Source of the DNA: Enoplolaimus lenunculus
Lineage: Eukaryota > Nematoda > Enoplea > Enoplida > Thoracostomopsidae
NCBI GenBank assembly: GCA_030248215.1
Contig: JASANG010001373.1
Coordinates: 241,369-305,368 of the forward strand
DNA length: 64,000 nt
Direction: 5' to 3'
Part shown: positions 45,781 through 56,741 of the stretch, piece after piece
How positions within the stretch are numbered: position 1 is the stretch's first letter
Layout: every line of letters starts with the position of its first letter
Position numbers and translations under genes: made by a program
Notes under the pieces: model-generated
Told to the model about the DNA's origin: nothing
Seen by the model: only the letters and a program-made list of their open reading frames with translations
The model's database searches: none

Positions 45781-48700
45781 ATGATAATAATTACTAAATT
45801 TACAACTATTTTACTAATTTTAGTATTTTACGTACTTGATCAAACGGTAGTTTATGCTTCAATCAATGGTCGATATGTTAAAATAAACACTCCGTGCCGA
45901 CAAGGAACATCGGCATGCAGTGGTCCGGGTCAAATCGCACACTGTGGCAACTGGGGTTGGTACCAACTCAACTGTCCAGTTGGAAGTGAATGTCAACTTT
46001 TCACTGCGACCAACTCCCATTGTGCTCACCAGACAGCTCATAATTTTACCCATCGTCGTTTGAGCAACAGGTTGATTTCGTCGAGTTCAAAAGATCGTAA
46101 AGTTTATCCCAATCCTGTACCAAACTCCAAACGGTCGCCTGCGGTCCATAAACCGACACTTGTGTCAATCGGCCGGAATTTTGGAACAAATAATTTAAAA
46201 ACACCAAACGATTTAAACCGAAAATCTCGAGTGAAATTGAGAAAAAATATTGTCAAAAATTTTAAAACTCAACCGATACTAAAATTCAAATTGAAATCTT
46301 CAAACGTTTCCGCGTATCCGAATGATTATATGCGAAGTGCGATCCTTGTAACCGTTAAGAAAACACGGCACACCGATTTGTACAAACGGACTCAACTCCA
46401 AGCCAGTCCTCAAGCGACACGATCGCTTAGTCTTTTGCACGAAACCGGTGGCACCAGAAAGTCTTCTCAAGGATACAACACCAAAAACAGACCCAATCTT
46501 AAGCTGGTCCCACGCCACGACCCTTGGAGCGATCAATTCTCGATCCCTAATCTACAGAGTAAACCTAGACATTTGTCAACAATTCCTACAAATACTCAGT
46601 TAACCACGACCCCGTTCAGTATCGCTGCTGTTGTTGTCCAGACCAAACAGTCAAGTAATTCATCGAAAACTAAAAATTCAACGGTCAAATTTGACGCAAC
46701 CAACACAAATCAAGCTAAAACGGTGGACCAAAACAGGAAGCCTGTCCCACAGCGGCGGTCAACTCCGAAACCTTCGCTGTGGCAAACAGGCTCCTACGAG
46801 CCTCTCGCTAATTTACGGTTACAATCAGCGCGTGAGGTGGTAAATCGACAGAAACCGGTTATTTTATGGAGACAACCGAAACCATGGATGCGTCGACGAG
46901 GGAGCGATGCGTTTAACCCCCTTCGTAAGTATTCTGACACGGTTGTAGTCACCCTGCGCAGTGGAAATGGTTTGATTAGGCGTTATAGGCTTACGCCTAT
47001 ACACTGCAAAAAAATGGTGAGTCAAATTGACTGTCTCCGAAATAAACATTTCCTCACTACACAAACTGAGTCAAATTCGAATCAATTTGGACTTTGGCGG
47101 AGTAGAATTTTGACTCAGTTTGTGTAGTCACGAAAAGCCTATTTCGGAGATAGTCAATTTGACTCACCATTTTTTTTTGCAGTGTACTTAGTTATATAGG
47201 CTTAGGTTTCGGAATATGCTTATACTACTGTTATGGCCCTCAGCTAATGCTATTTACAGGACGGGGAACTTTTCCACTGTGGGAAGGAAACTGCTAAAGT
47301 GTCAGTATTTCAGTAGATACAGGTTATAATGAGCGGCTTTAGTCTCGGTATATATAGCACATGTAAAATGTGTTGTATTTTTGATCCGATTCCAATAAAA
47401 CTTTCGCCCAGATTAGGGTCATATTCCTTTTTTGCGGGACTGCTATTTAGTAAGCTTGGCATTTATACCATTTTTTGCTTAGGCTCTTACGCTTTACGTG
47501 TAGGCTTATCCTTAGGCTTAAGCTTAATTGTTAGGCGTAGGCTTAGGTATCAACTTTTCTTACGTTTAGGCTTAGAAATGTGCTCATTCTTAAGCTTAAT
47601 CTTATTGTTAGGCTTAGGGTCTTAGGCATAAACTTTCCTTACGCTTAGGCTTAGATATGTGCTCATCCTTAAGCTTAATCTTATTGTTAGGCTTAGGGTC
47701 TTAGGCATAAACTTTCCTTACGCTTAGGCTTAGATATGTGCTCATCCTTAAGCTTAATCTTATTGTTAGGCTTAGGGTCTTAGGCATAAACTTTCCTTAC
47801 GCTTAGGCTTAGATATGTGCTCATTCTTAAGCTTAATCTTATTGTTAGGCTTAGGGTCTTAGGCATAAACTTTCCTTACGCTTAGGCTTAGATATGTGCT
47901 CATTCTTAAGCTTAATCTTATTGTTAGGCTTAGGGTCTTAGGCATAAACTTTCCTTACGCTTAGGCTTAGATATGTGCTCATTCTTAAGCTTAATCTTAT
48001 TGTTAGGCTTAGGGTCTTAGGCATAAACTTTCCTTACGCTTAGGCTTAGATATGTGCTCATTCTTAAGCTTAATCTTATTGTTAGGCTTAGGGTCTTAGG
48101 CATAAACTTTCCTTACGCTTAGGCTTAGATATGTGCTCATTCTTAAGCTTAATCTTATTGTTAGGCTTAGGGTCTTAGGCATAAACTTTCCTTACGCTTA
48201 GGCTTAGATATGTGCTCATTCTTAAGCTTAATCTTATTGTTAGGCTTAGGGTCTTAGGCATAAACTTTCCTTACGCTTAGGCTTAGATATGTGCTCATTC
48301 TTAAGCTTAATCTTATTGTTAGGCTTAGGGTCTTAGGCATAAACTTTCCTTACGCTTAGGCTTAGATATGTGCTCATCCTTAAGCTTAATCTTATTGTTA
48401 GACGTTATCTTATAGGTATAAACATTTTCTCACGCTTACTCTTTAACATAGGCTGCTTAGGAATATACGTTTATATTATGCTACTGTTACGACCCTGATC
48501 TATACATTGGTCCGCATTTGGATTAGGTTGAGTTAAGTTCTGTATAAGAAAATTAGCGGTTTCAGAACGTCTGTCAACGTATTCCCAATTCAAACAAGCG
48601 CTTATTGACACCGGATATCCTCCGCCTACGATGAGCCATTATCGAAATGCAATATTGAAAGCGCAGTATTTGGGACAAATTCGAACGAAACGAGAATTTG

Positions 48701-51696
48701 CAATGTTTCTTGCGCAAGTCATTCATGAATCTCAAGGGCTGCTTACAACGTAAGTTAGCGTAGCAACAACTGTAAGCTACAGTTGACCCTATAGGTTAAC
48801 GGGTTTATGCGTAAGGTGTACTACACACTAATCAGTGAGTTGATTTTAATTCAGAATGAGTTGAATCCATTCAGTCTGAATTAGGACTATCAGAACTCAG
48901 AATTTTGAGTTGATTCCATTCATTCTGAATTAATTAATCAACTCACCAATAAACTCAAAGAGTGTTAATGTTTGCTGATATTAATTCACAAATAACCAAC
49001 TCGCTAGTTGAATTGATTAATCAACTCATTGGAATTTACTGTGTATCAGCAACTAAAATGCAAGCTATATCCGCACGACTAGCGGATCCAGAGGGGGGCG
49101 TATACGTCCCCTAGTCAGCATTTTCTTGCGATAAAATGGTAATGAACCCCGACGTTATAATGTTCCACCTTAGAAATTTTTTCGGACAAAAAATACAATT
49201 TTTATCTTCAGCAAGTTTCTTGCGATAATACCTTAAGACAATTTTGCCATTAGAAAATTTTTTTCGTAATAAAATAAGGTCCTTATTTTTCAATTTTTGC
49301 GTTTCATAACATTTGTCAGTCCGACCGCCGTCTTCCGGTCAGAAATTTTTGGATTCGACGCTCAGCGTGTCGTATGTACTTCAAAACTACAGAAGTAAAT
49401 CAGTCAAATTGGCTGACAAAGTTCTATCATCAACTACTGATAGGTGCTACGCACATTTGAGAATTATGCGCACAAATATTGCAGCGAAGAAATGCGTTGC
49501 GTTCGAACCGGATGTCCGGGAGAATACGAAACCGAAGACGACTATCCTGGCCAACGGTACTGGGGCCGCGGATACCTTTTGATGGCATGGTTTTACAACT
49601 ACGAAGCGGCGTCTTATGAATTATTTGACGACGATAGGTTAGTCGTTTTAGTCAAGACCGCAGCTACAGGTGGTACTTCCTGCCCTCTCGAGGACGCCTT
49701 TGCGTTTGAATGGCCGAAATTTCGACTCGAATCGTTGTCGGGCAAGGTTTAGTAGGTTTTCCGGCATTAATTTAAACATTTTGACGCAAAGAATTTCATT
49801 GTTTACTAGGGCCCATGTAAAGATCAGGGGCGGAAAGTTTTTCTGTGGGACTAGAAAAGAGTGAGCTTAAGCTTTAGACTAGTTTTTTTGCTTGGTTAAG
49901 GCTTAGGCTTAGACTTAGTCTTAGGAATATGCTTATAATACTGTTCTGCTCCTGTTCTTTACATTGGCCGTTTACAAGATTTGGTTTGCAGTTGAAATTT
50001 AACGTAAACAATTTTTTAAAACCATAATCGTGTTTGAAACGGGCCCGTAGCCAAGAGGGGGAGGCAGGGGGATCAGCCCCCCTTGGACAAATTTTGCCAC
50101 CCTAGAAAATTTTCAACCTTGCTTGTCAGTCATTGAAAACATTTGAATACTCCTGAAAAGGTTATAGCCCTCCCTAGCAAGGTGAGCAGGCTACGGTCCT
50201 GGTTTGAAATATTGGAAACGTGCTCGAACGCAGGATTTTTATAAAAGAAATCACGGGAATGACGTAACCATATACAGGAAACTTAACGTATAGAAACATG
50301 GGCCATGTGTAAAACAGGGCCGGAACAGTATTATACGCATGTTCCTAAGCCTAAGCCAAAGCCTAAGCCTAAGCCTAAAGCCTAAGCAAAAAAGTTAGTC
50401 TAAAGCTTAACTGAATCAATTACAGCCAAGGCGGAAAACGATCCGGCACTGTTCTATACATGGGCCGAAACATGGATGGTTATATTCAACATCGTAAAAA
50501 ATTGACTGAAGCCACAACTGTTTTCGAAATGTCAAAAACACCGGTCAACATTTGCATGCCTCAATTGTATTGACAAAGCAATAAAACATCGTTGAAACCT
50601 TTATACTTCAATATTCGTTATCCGTTTGCGTTATTTCTACTCTATCCGTTTACACTGCCAGCAACATCGTTATTTATGTATTTCAGATTAGCAAGAAACG
50701 CATCTTTGGTTGCTGAGCGTGAAGAGCTGGCTTGGGCAACTGCGTTATGGTTTTGGAAAACATACGTACATGATCAACCAGGTGTCAATGAAGGAAAGTA
50801 AGATTTTTCCAGTTTTTGCAATAAACTGTTTGTTTCGGTTTGAAATTTAGACAGCGTATCGAACAGGACTGTAACAGTAGTATAAGCATATTCCTAAACA
50901 TAACGTAAAAATGAGCTTATACCTAAGCCTAAGCCTAACACCTGTATAAATCTGTCGCCGTTTAAGAAAGTACATTCTGAAATTTGCACAACTGAAGTGC
51001 GCTCTTGTACACCGGCCCACAAGCTGAGGCTTAGGCTTAAGATCAGCTCTAGTTCTGGGCTAAGGCTTAGGCAATGGTTTAGGCTTTAGGCTTGAATTTA
51101 GTTTAAGGTTTTATGGCACATATTCTCAAATGTGTATAGCAACTATCATCAGCAAGTGATAGGTTTACAAACTCAGTTCCTATCGCAGTTGTTGAACTCA
51201 AAATTGATACAGAAATAGAGTAAAGCATATGCGAAAAATGTGCTGAATCTTGAGCCTTAGCGTTTTCTGGTTCAAATGTTCCAAAACGTATAACCAAACT
51301 GGTGATAGGTGCTACATTTAAAAATTCGAGCCTAAGGCCTAGTCAATGGCTTAGGCTTAGGCTTAGGCTCGAATTTTCAAATGTGCGTTGCACCAGGCTT
51401 AGGCTTAGGCTTAGTTTTAGGAAAAGCTTTTGCCTCAGTGTTAACCTAAAATGTTAGGGACGTGTACGTCAGTTTTGAAGTATATCTGTTTCTTTATGGT
51501 TACTGGTTATAGGTTTGGAGCGTCAACTCGAGCAATCAACGGAGCCCTTGAATGCGATGGGAACTATTGGCATTGGGCCAAACAACGCTACGAAATATAT
51601 CGAATTGTCATCAAAGCATTGGAATTGTCTGAATGGCCGGACGAACGAGGATGTTACGACTTGCATATGATTCGATATTATTATAAACGAAGCTAA
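45781..51696 (+). CDS. Secreted GH19 chitinase with N-terminal CBM19-like module
   Basis: GH19 enzymes cleave chitin with inversion. Exons: 45781-46924, 48566-48749, about 49462-49637, 50687-50797, 51513-51696 (stop). Exon 1 encodes a signal peptide (MIIITKFTTILLILVFYVL), then a six-cysteine CBM19-like chitin-binding module (PCRQGTSACSGPGQ, CGNWGWYQLNCPVG, CQLF, SHC; about residues 38-80), then a basic Ser/Thr/Pro/Asn-rich linker of about 290 residues. Exons 2-5 encode GH19: FAMFLAQVIHESQGLL with catalytic HE, YCSEEMRC with the second acid, YWGRGYLLMAWFYNY, AWATALWFWKTYV, FGASTRAINGALEC. The usual QLS/TWxYNY reads LMAWFYNY. Exon 2 ends in phase 2 but exon 3's frame needs phase 0 at either available AG, so a micro-exon is missing or the junction is damaged. 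Exon 1's donor GTAAGTAT is strong. The gene may be partly inactivated. Confidence 0.88.
47000..47186. mobile_element. D-family palindromic MITE in chitinase intron 1
   Basis: ACACTGCAAAAAAATGGTGA and CACCATTTTTTTTTGCAGTG ends, imperfect palindrome throughout. It lies just past the exon 1 donor. Confidence 0.85.
47562..48430. repeat. 79-bp minisatellite of TTAGGC-rich units, 11 copies
   Basis: Units start at 47562, 47641, 47720 and every 79 bp to 48352. Each contains CTTACGCTTAGGCTTAGAT, GTGCTCATTCTTAAGC and GGCTTAGGGTCTTAGG. Flanks resemble an A/B MITE. In chitinase intron 1. Confidence 0.93.
48825..49044. mobile_element. E-family palindromic MITE in chitinase intron 2
   Basis: CAGTGAGTTGATTTTAATTC at left, CTCATTGGAATTTACTGTGT at right. 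Confidence 0.75.
49418..49463. mobile_element. K-family end at the chitinase exon 3 border
   Basis: ACTGATAGGTGCTACGCACA followed by TTTGAGAAT matches the right end of K elements at 32.2 and 51.3 kb. The matching left end was not found. The last AG before the GH19 frame lies in this sequence. Confidence 0.6.
49809..49969 (+). mobile_element. A-family MITE
   Basis: GGGCCCATGTAAAGATCAGG at left and CCTGTTCTTTACATTGGCC at right, in chitinase intron 3. Confidence 0.85.
50041..50200. mobile_element. H-family MITE
   Basis: GGGCCCGTAGCCAAGAGGGG and AGCAGGCTACGGTCCT ends; in chitinase intron 3. Confidence 0.85.
50300..50466 (-). mobile_element. B-family MITE
   Basis: GGGCCATGTGTAAAACAGGG and CTGTTCTATACATGGGCC are inverted ends around CCTAAGCCTAAGCC tracts, in chitinase intron 3. 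Confidence 0.85.
51120..51328. mobile_element. K-family MITE in chitinase intron 4
   Basis: ATATTCTCAAATGTGTATAG and TGATAGGTGCTACATTTAAA ends; interior TTGTTGAACTCAAAATTG is shared with the copy at 32 kb. Confidence 0.75.
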
Positions 51697-51722
51697 AATT
51701 AATAGAGGGGGCGATCGCTTAT

Positions 51723-52002
51723 CTTCCGGACGTCGCCACCACCCAACCGGAAGGATCGTGTATGCAAAATTAGGATTCAGTGTTCTAGCAGGTCCCTTTA
51801 AATTCCTTTTTTCTTTTTGTACTTTAACCCTCTCTATCCGTTCCCTTATGCTATACGCTTCAGACTCTTGGTCAAAAACGCTATTGATAGCATTAAAACA
51901 ATTTGATGTTAGAAACCGTTTCTTACCCGTCAAAAATTTTTTATAACCATTCCAGCAACAATTCCTGAATGCGGCATAGACGGCAGCCGTAAACAAGATC
52001 AT
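51723..52002 (-). CDS. Unrecognised open frame tail-to-tail with the chitinase gene
   Basis: About 93 codons outside the antisense overlap with the last chitinase exon, reading FLTSNCFNAINSVFDQESEA, RERIERVKVQKEKRN and YTILPVGWWRRPEDK. Mixed, fairly complex composition suggests former or present coding sequence. No family is recognised and the frame continues only by chance through the chitinase exon. Confidence 0.15.
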
Positions 52003-52032
52003 AAATCTACATTAATAAAGGGTTGCACAATA

Positions 52033-52185
52033 TTTTGATTGACGTCCGTCCCGTCCGTCACCGTCCGGTGCCGTCCATTACCTGTACGGTGCCATCCGCC
52101 ACCGTGCAGTACGTATGCAACACGTACGATACCTTATGGTACGTGCGGTGACGGACGTGACGTAGGACGCCGGACGTCAAGTAGA
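52033..52185. mobile_element. P-family palindromic MITE
   Basis: GACGTCCGTCCCGTCCGTCA and GTGACGGACGTGACGTAGGA are inverted arms around ACGTACGAT/ATGGTACGTGCG. Confidence 0.65.
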
Positions 52186-52508
52186 ACACAACCCCAAAGC
52201 TGGGACGTTTGCGATATGTCTTTTTAAGGATTATTTCGAGTACTTGGTTTTCCTAACTGTCTTTGCACAAATATATATATGTATGTATGTATGTATATCT
52301 TTATATTTAATGTATATCTTTATATTTAACAAGTGAATCAAAAAAGAGCTGACAATCAAGAGAAATCCTTACATTAACATACGGTTTATATATAAGTCGC
52401 GGTGTCCATATTAAGCATGGCTACCTGCCCACTAAGCCTAAACCTAAATGCTTAACATTCAATTCCGCGGCTACCGCACCCCCTGCCTCCCGATTGGGAG
52501 GTAGGCAC

Positions 52509-52672
52509 GGGCCCGTAGCCAAGTCGGGGAGGGGGCAGGGGGCTCAGCCCTTCTTGGAATAATTTTGACCCCCTAGAAAATTTTCTATCTTGCTTGTAAG
52601 TCACTGAAAACCCTTGAATGTCCTTCCTGAAAATTTTTTGGCTCTCTAGCAAGGTAAGCTGGCTACGGTCCT
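52509..52672. mobile_element. H-family MITE
   Basis: CGGGCCCGTAGCCAAGTCGG and AGCTGGCTACGGTCCTTG ends. Confidence 0.85.
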
Positions 52673-52929
52673 TGATGGACACCTCGGGCGCTCGTCGCAA
52701 CTGATCCAGTAGGCAATTTCAATAAATTCTGTTTCTTCGACTGTGTTGTTCATGCTTATTTAACTTCTTGGTCACTTCGTTTGCTAGTTTTCTTTCGCCG
52801 TTTGCGCTCTTAGGTGTGTGCGCCTATGTTCGAATAAGCTACTGCGAACCTTGATTGATATTTTATAAAGAGGAGGTCGTATTTGACAGCCGGGGGGTCA
52901 GATACCCTGGATACGGCCCTGTAGACCGA

Positions 52930-53063
52930 AGGGTGGCGCTATACTTTTGATGCCGTCCGACGCCGTCCTGTGCCGGTGCGCAATCTTTCCACAATGCACG
53001 TTTATTGCTGCATAGTACAGCATGGGCCCCGGAAGGTGCCGTATGACAAGTATAGTGCCACTC
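52930..53063. mobile_element. P-family MITE
   Basis: AGGGTGGCGCTATACTTTTG and GACAAGTATAGTGCCACTCT are inverted ends. Confidence 0.7.
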
Positions 53064-53138
53064 TAAACGTAAGACAAGGATAGGATGCCAAAAAAATTAG
53101 AGGGGGGGGGGAGGGGAAAAGAAGAGGGAAAAACTTGC

Positions 53139-53443
53139 AACATAAACAAGTCGAGGCTTTGGTTGTTGTTTAGTACACTTACGTTTAAACTTACGTTTAG
53201 GGCTCATGTATAGAACAGGGCCGGATCGTTTTCCGGAGGAGCTATGATAGAGTCAGTTTAAGCTTCCGCCTATTTTTTTGCTTAGGCTTAGGAATAGGCT
53301 CATAGCCTTAGGCTTAGGCTTAGGCTTAGGCTTAGGAATATGCTTATACTACTGTTCCGGCCCTGTTTTATACATGAGCCCTAAACCTAAGCCTAAACCT
53401 AAGTGTACTAAACAACAACCAAAGCCTCGACTTGTTATGTTTG
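53139..53443. repeat. Long inverted repeat around a B MITE
   Basis: AAGTCGAGGCTTTGGTTGTT at left is mirrored by AACAACCAAAGCCTCGACTT at right, continuing through TTTAGTACACTTA and into the MITE ends. Each arm outside the MITE is about 60 bp. Confidence 0.85.
53200..53381 (+). mobile_element. B-family MITE inside a longer palindrome
   Basis: GGCTCATGTATAGAACAGGG and CCCTGTTTTATACATGAGCC ends. The inverted symmetry continues about 60 bp outward on both sides (53139-53443). Confidence 0.85.
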
Positions 53444-53534
53444 AAGTTTTCACAGCCTTCCTATCTCGCAATCCGCCAGCCCCTGAAAGTAATATGGGCC
53501 AAGTCCAATCCTGATATGGGTAATAGAGATTTCT

Positions 53535-53882
53535 ACATAGGTATAGAACAGGGCCGGGACGTTTTCCCGCGGGACTATAATAGTGTGAGCTTATGCTTTA
53601 GACTAATTTTTTGCTTAGGCTTAGGCTTATGCTTACGTGTAAGCTCATCTTATCGCTCTTAGGCTTAGGCTTAGGTTTAAGCTTAGGCTTAGGCTTTAGG
53701 CTTAGGAATAGGCTCATAGGCTTAGGCTTAGGCTTAGGCTTAGGCTTAGGATTATGCTTACGTATAAGCTCATCTTAGCGCTTTTAGGCTTAGGCTTAGG
53801 CTTATGTTTAAGCTTAGGCTTAGGCTTTAGGCTTAGATATATGTTTATGCTACAGTTCCGGCGGGGTTCTATGCATGCGCCG
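53535..53882 (+). mobile_element. B-family MITE, long
   Basis: Left AGGTATAGAACAGGGCCGGG, right GGGGTTCTATGCATGCGCC; two similar TTAGGC-rich blocks inside suggest an internal duplication. Confidence 0.75.
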
Positions 53883-54150
53883 GAATTTCAGTGTATAATA
53901 ACGATTTCAACTCGGGTTTGTGATGAGAAACCTGTATGCCGCAGGTGCAAAATATATTTGCCAGATTAAACTGAGGTCGGGTTTATGGCCGAGAGAAAAT
54001 ATAATCAAACAACTGTTTATTTTGTGGTTCGTTTTTTGAAATTGTATATCCTAATCCATGTATACAATAAACTAAAATTGCTAAATAGATATATAAGACT
54101 GAAAAATGGTTATGGATATCATTTGTTGGACCTACGTCGTGCCGTGCCAT

Positions 54151-54292
54151 GGCTGATGTGAAGATCAGAGGCGGAACGTTACCGTTTGTCTTCGGGATTG
54201 CAATAGAGTAAGCTTAAGCGTTATAGGCTATTTTTTGGTTTTAAAGAATATGCTTATACTACTCTTACGGCCATATTCTATGCATTGGTCCC
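54151..54292 (+). mobile_element. A-family MITE, diverged
   Basis: GCTGATGTGAAGATCAGAGG with right end CTATGCATTGGTCC; the TTAGGC interior is nearly lost. Confidence 0.6.
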
Positions 54293-54534
54293 TGGGCCTT
54301 ACCACATATTGGTTCCCAGGGGTGTGGCAAAGTGTTGTGTGGGAAGCTAGCCTTGTTCTACGTTTATCCAAACCAAAACTTTGTATTTCAGAATACAATT
54401 TCGGTTGTTTGTACTAATTTAACCCTATATCCTTGGGCCAAAATCACAACATTCTCAAATGTGTGTAGCACCTGTCACCAGTTTTGCGAAAGCTTGCTTG
54501 ACCAAGTGAACTAAAGCCAAAGTTGCCAGTTTTA

Positions 54535-54725
54535 GCCTGTGTAAAGATCAGAGGAGGAACGTTTTGCTGCGAGACTGTAATAGAGTAAGCTTAGCTTTAG
54601 ACTAATTTTGTGCTTAGGTTATAAGCTTTGGCCTAGGTGTAAGCTCATTGTTACACTTAGGTTTAGGCTTAATCTCAGGTATATCATTTATACTACTGTT
54701 ACGGCACTATTCTATCCATTGACCT
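54535..54725 (+). mobile_element. A-family MITE
   Basis: GCCTGTGTAAAGATCAGAGG and TTCTATCCATTGACC ends with diverged TTAGG interior. Confidence 0.7.
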
Positions 54726-54873
54726 TAATTTCAAATTTGCACAATTATACCAGTAAATTCACTGATAAAATCTGTCTAAATTCGCTATGAGAATTGGAGC
54801 AAACTACTTTATGCTTAGTACGGTTTAATTATGCTTGACCTGTTTACTTTCTCGTCTGTATATTTATATACCT

Positions 54874-54874
54874 A

Positions 54875-54930
<56 letters not shown>
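54874..54930. repeat. (ATT)n microsatellite
   Basis: About 18 pure ATT units. Confidence 0.95.
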
Positions 54931-54934
<4 letters not shown>

Positions 54935-55068
54935 GTAGTATCAATACCTACAGTGAAAAATGTTATATTATTTTCTTGCCTAAAACAACTTTAAAGCTTA
55001 AAAAAAAGAAAATGAACGTTAAAATTAATTTTAGAAGTACATACCAAGTTGGGAATGCTGCATAATTC

Positions 55069-55320
55069 GGCCAATGTAAAGAACAGGGACGGAACAGTAT
55101 TATAAGCATATTCCGAAGCCAAAGCCTAAGCCTAATCGTAAGAGTGAGTATATTCCTAAGCTTAAGCTTAAGTCTAGGCCAAAGCGTAACAATGAATATA
55201 TTCCTATAAGCCCAAGCCTAAGCCTAAGCCTAAAGCCAAACAAAAAAATTAATCTAAAGCTTAAACGTACTCAATTCTAGTCCCACAAAAAACGTTCAGC
55301 CAATAATCTTTACATTGGCC
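55069..55320 (-). mobile_element. A-family MITE, reverse orientation
   Basis: GGCCAATGTAAAGAACAGGG and ATCTTTACATTGGCC ends; GCCTAA interior. Confidence 0.85.
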
Positions 55321-55514
55321 TCCAAATAGAGTTGCGAATAAATAATTTCTGAGGTCCAAGCCCACGCAATGTAAGACCATTTAAAAAACAGCGCACTGGC
55401 GAAACGAACGAGAAACCAAACGCAATTTAACTACAAAATCTTAGACGCCAATTATGACCCAATAGCGTAAGTCGATCACCGTTCGATCCCGAGTAGTGCA
55501 CCCCGCCTCCAAAT

Positions 55515-55770
55515 TCAACTACGATGCCATTTCAACCTTGTCGTATTCAATTCCACTGCAAGTTTGATGCCGTTTCAACTTTGTCGTATTCAGTTCAACT
55601 GCGAGTTTGATGCCGTTTCAACTTTGTCGTATTCAACTCAAGTTCGAGTTTCACGCCGTTTCAACTTTGTCGTATTCAACTCAACTGCGAGTTTCACGCC
55701 GTTTCAACTTTCTCGTATTCAGTTCAACTGCGAGTTTGATGCCGTTTCAACTTTGTCGTATTCAACTCAA
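55515..55770. repeat. 43-bp minisatellite, about 6 copies
   Basis: GATGCCGTTTCAACTTTGTC then GTATTCAACTCAACTGCGAG; alternates GATGCC and CACGCC. Confidence 0.88.
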
Positions 55771-56056
55771 CAAACTATCATAACAATGGTCTGGTGCTCA
55801 CATACTTTTTTTGGCTTCATTCAAAGTTATAGAGGAAGTTTGAATCGACACAAAACCTCTTTTTTTCGTTGTACCCTGGCTAATACAAACCCTCATGCAA
55901 AACCGCTGAAAACATGACAGACGTGCGTGTCCGATTTTTAGACGGGATATAATTATATTTACAACTTTTATTTGACGCTGTATATTTAAGCCAAATTGTA
56001 CATATACTATAGTCAGTGCAGATGTATTCTTTATATCTATTTTGCCCGGTTTTCAG

Positions 56057-56217
56057 ACCCATAGCCAGCTCACCTTGCTGGGGGGGGCTGAAAAATTTTC
56101 TGGATGGACATACACGGGGTTTGGTTGACTTACAAGCGAGGTTAAAACTTCTAGGTTAGACTAAAAACTCAGAAGGGAGGGCTGAGTCACCTTGCCCCCA
56201 CCTTGGCTTCAGTCCTG
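56057..56217. mobile_element. H-family MITE, reverse orientation
   Basis: GACCCATAGCCAGCTCACCT and CCTTGGCTTCAGTCCTG ends. Confidence 0.75.
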
Positions 56218-56574
56218 CCGGTTCCGGTTTTTCTCAAACCTGGGCACATGCTCAAAATGTTATAAGAACGCGTTCTTTGTTGAATTAACTCCGGTCAGGC
56301 AAGGGCGGATCCAGGAGGATTGGGGGATGTATCCCTCAACCGGCTGCCGAGTGTAACTGAAACTTAACCTGACTGTAGAGCAGCCCCTCAGGAAAACGAT
56401 CCGGCCCTGTTCTATACTTGCGCCTAGAGACTGGCCAATTTTTACAACCACGTAGACATTACAATGTGGATGTTCTAGGATATTTTATAAAAAATCACAG
56501 TTTCCTTCACATAAACACAAGGAAAGCTTTAATGGATCCTACCTGAGCACCCGCGGTCCTAAAGCAATGGCGGA

Positions 56575-56741
56575 TCCATGGGGGGCCCACCCCGGCCGTG
56601 GCCCCCCCAACAGCATCTCGACAAAAATTATATAGCAATTTTGTGACAATAGTTCGTGGTTTGTGTATGGGTCAAAAGTAAGTTTATTACCTGTGAAATT
56701 TTGCCCCCCCCCACATTTTGAGATCCTGGATCCGCCACTGT
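56575..56741. mobile_element. N-family MITE (ATGGCGGATCCA ends)
   Basis: CAATGGCGGATCCATGGGGG and TCCTGGATCCGCCACTG inverted ends. Similar GCGGATCCA words at 49084 and 56304 may be fragments. Confidence 0.65.

Noticed and set aside
46925-47127. Extension of the chitinase first exon to a stop at 47127
   Set aside because: A strong GTAAGTAT donor ends the exon at 46924 in the phase needed by exon 2; the extension runs into a D-family MITE.
47562-48430. Regular repeats that might suggest a CRISPR array
   Set aside because: Units are contiguous tandem copies without unique spacers, in eukaryotic DNA.
49313-49582. 89-residue frame overlapping chitinase exon 3
   Set aside because: It is out of the GH19 frame; the GH19 motifs are in the other frame.
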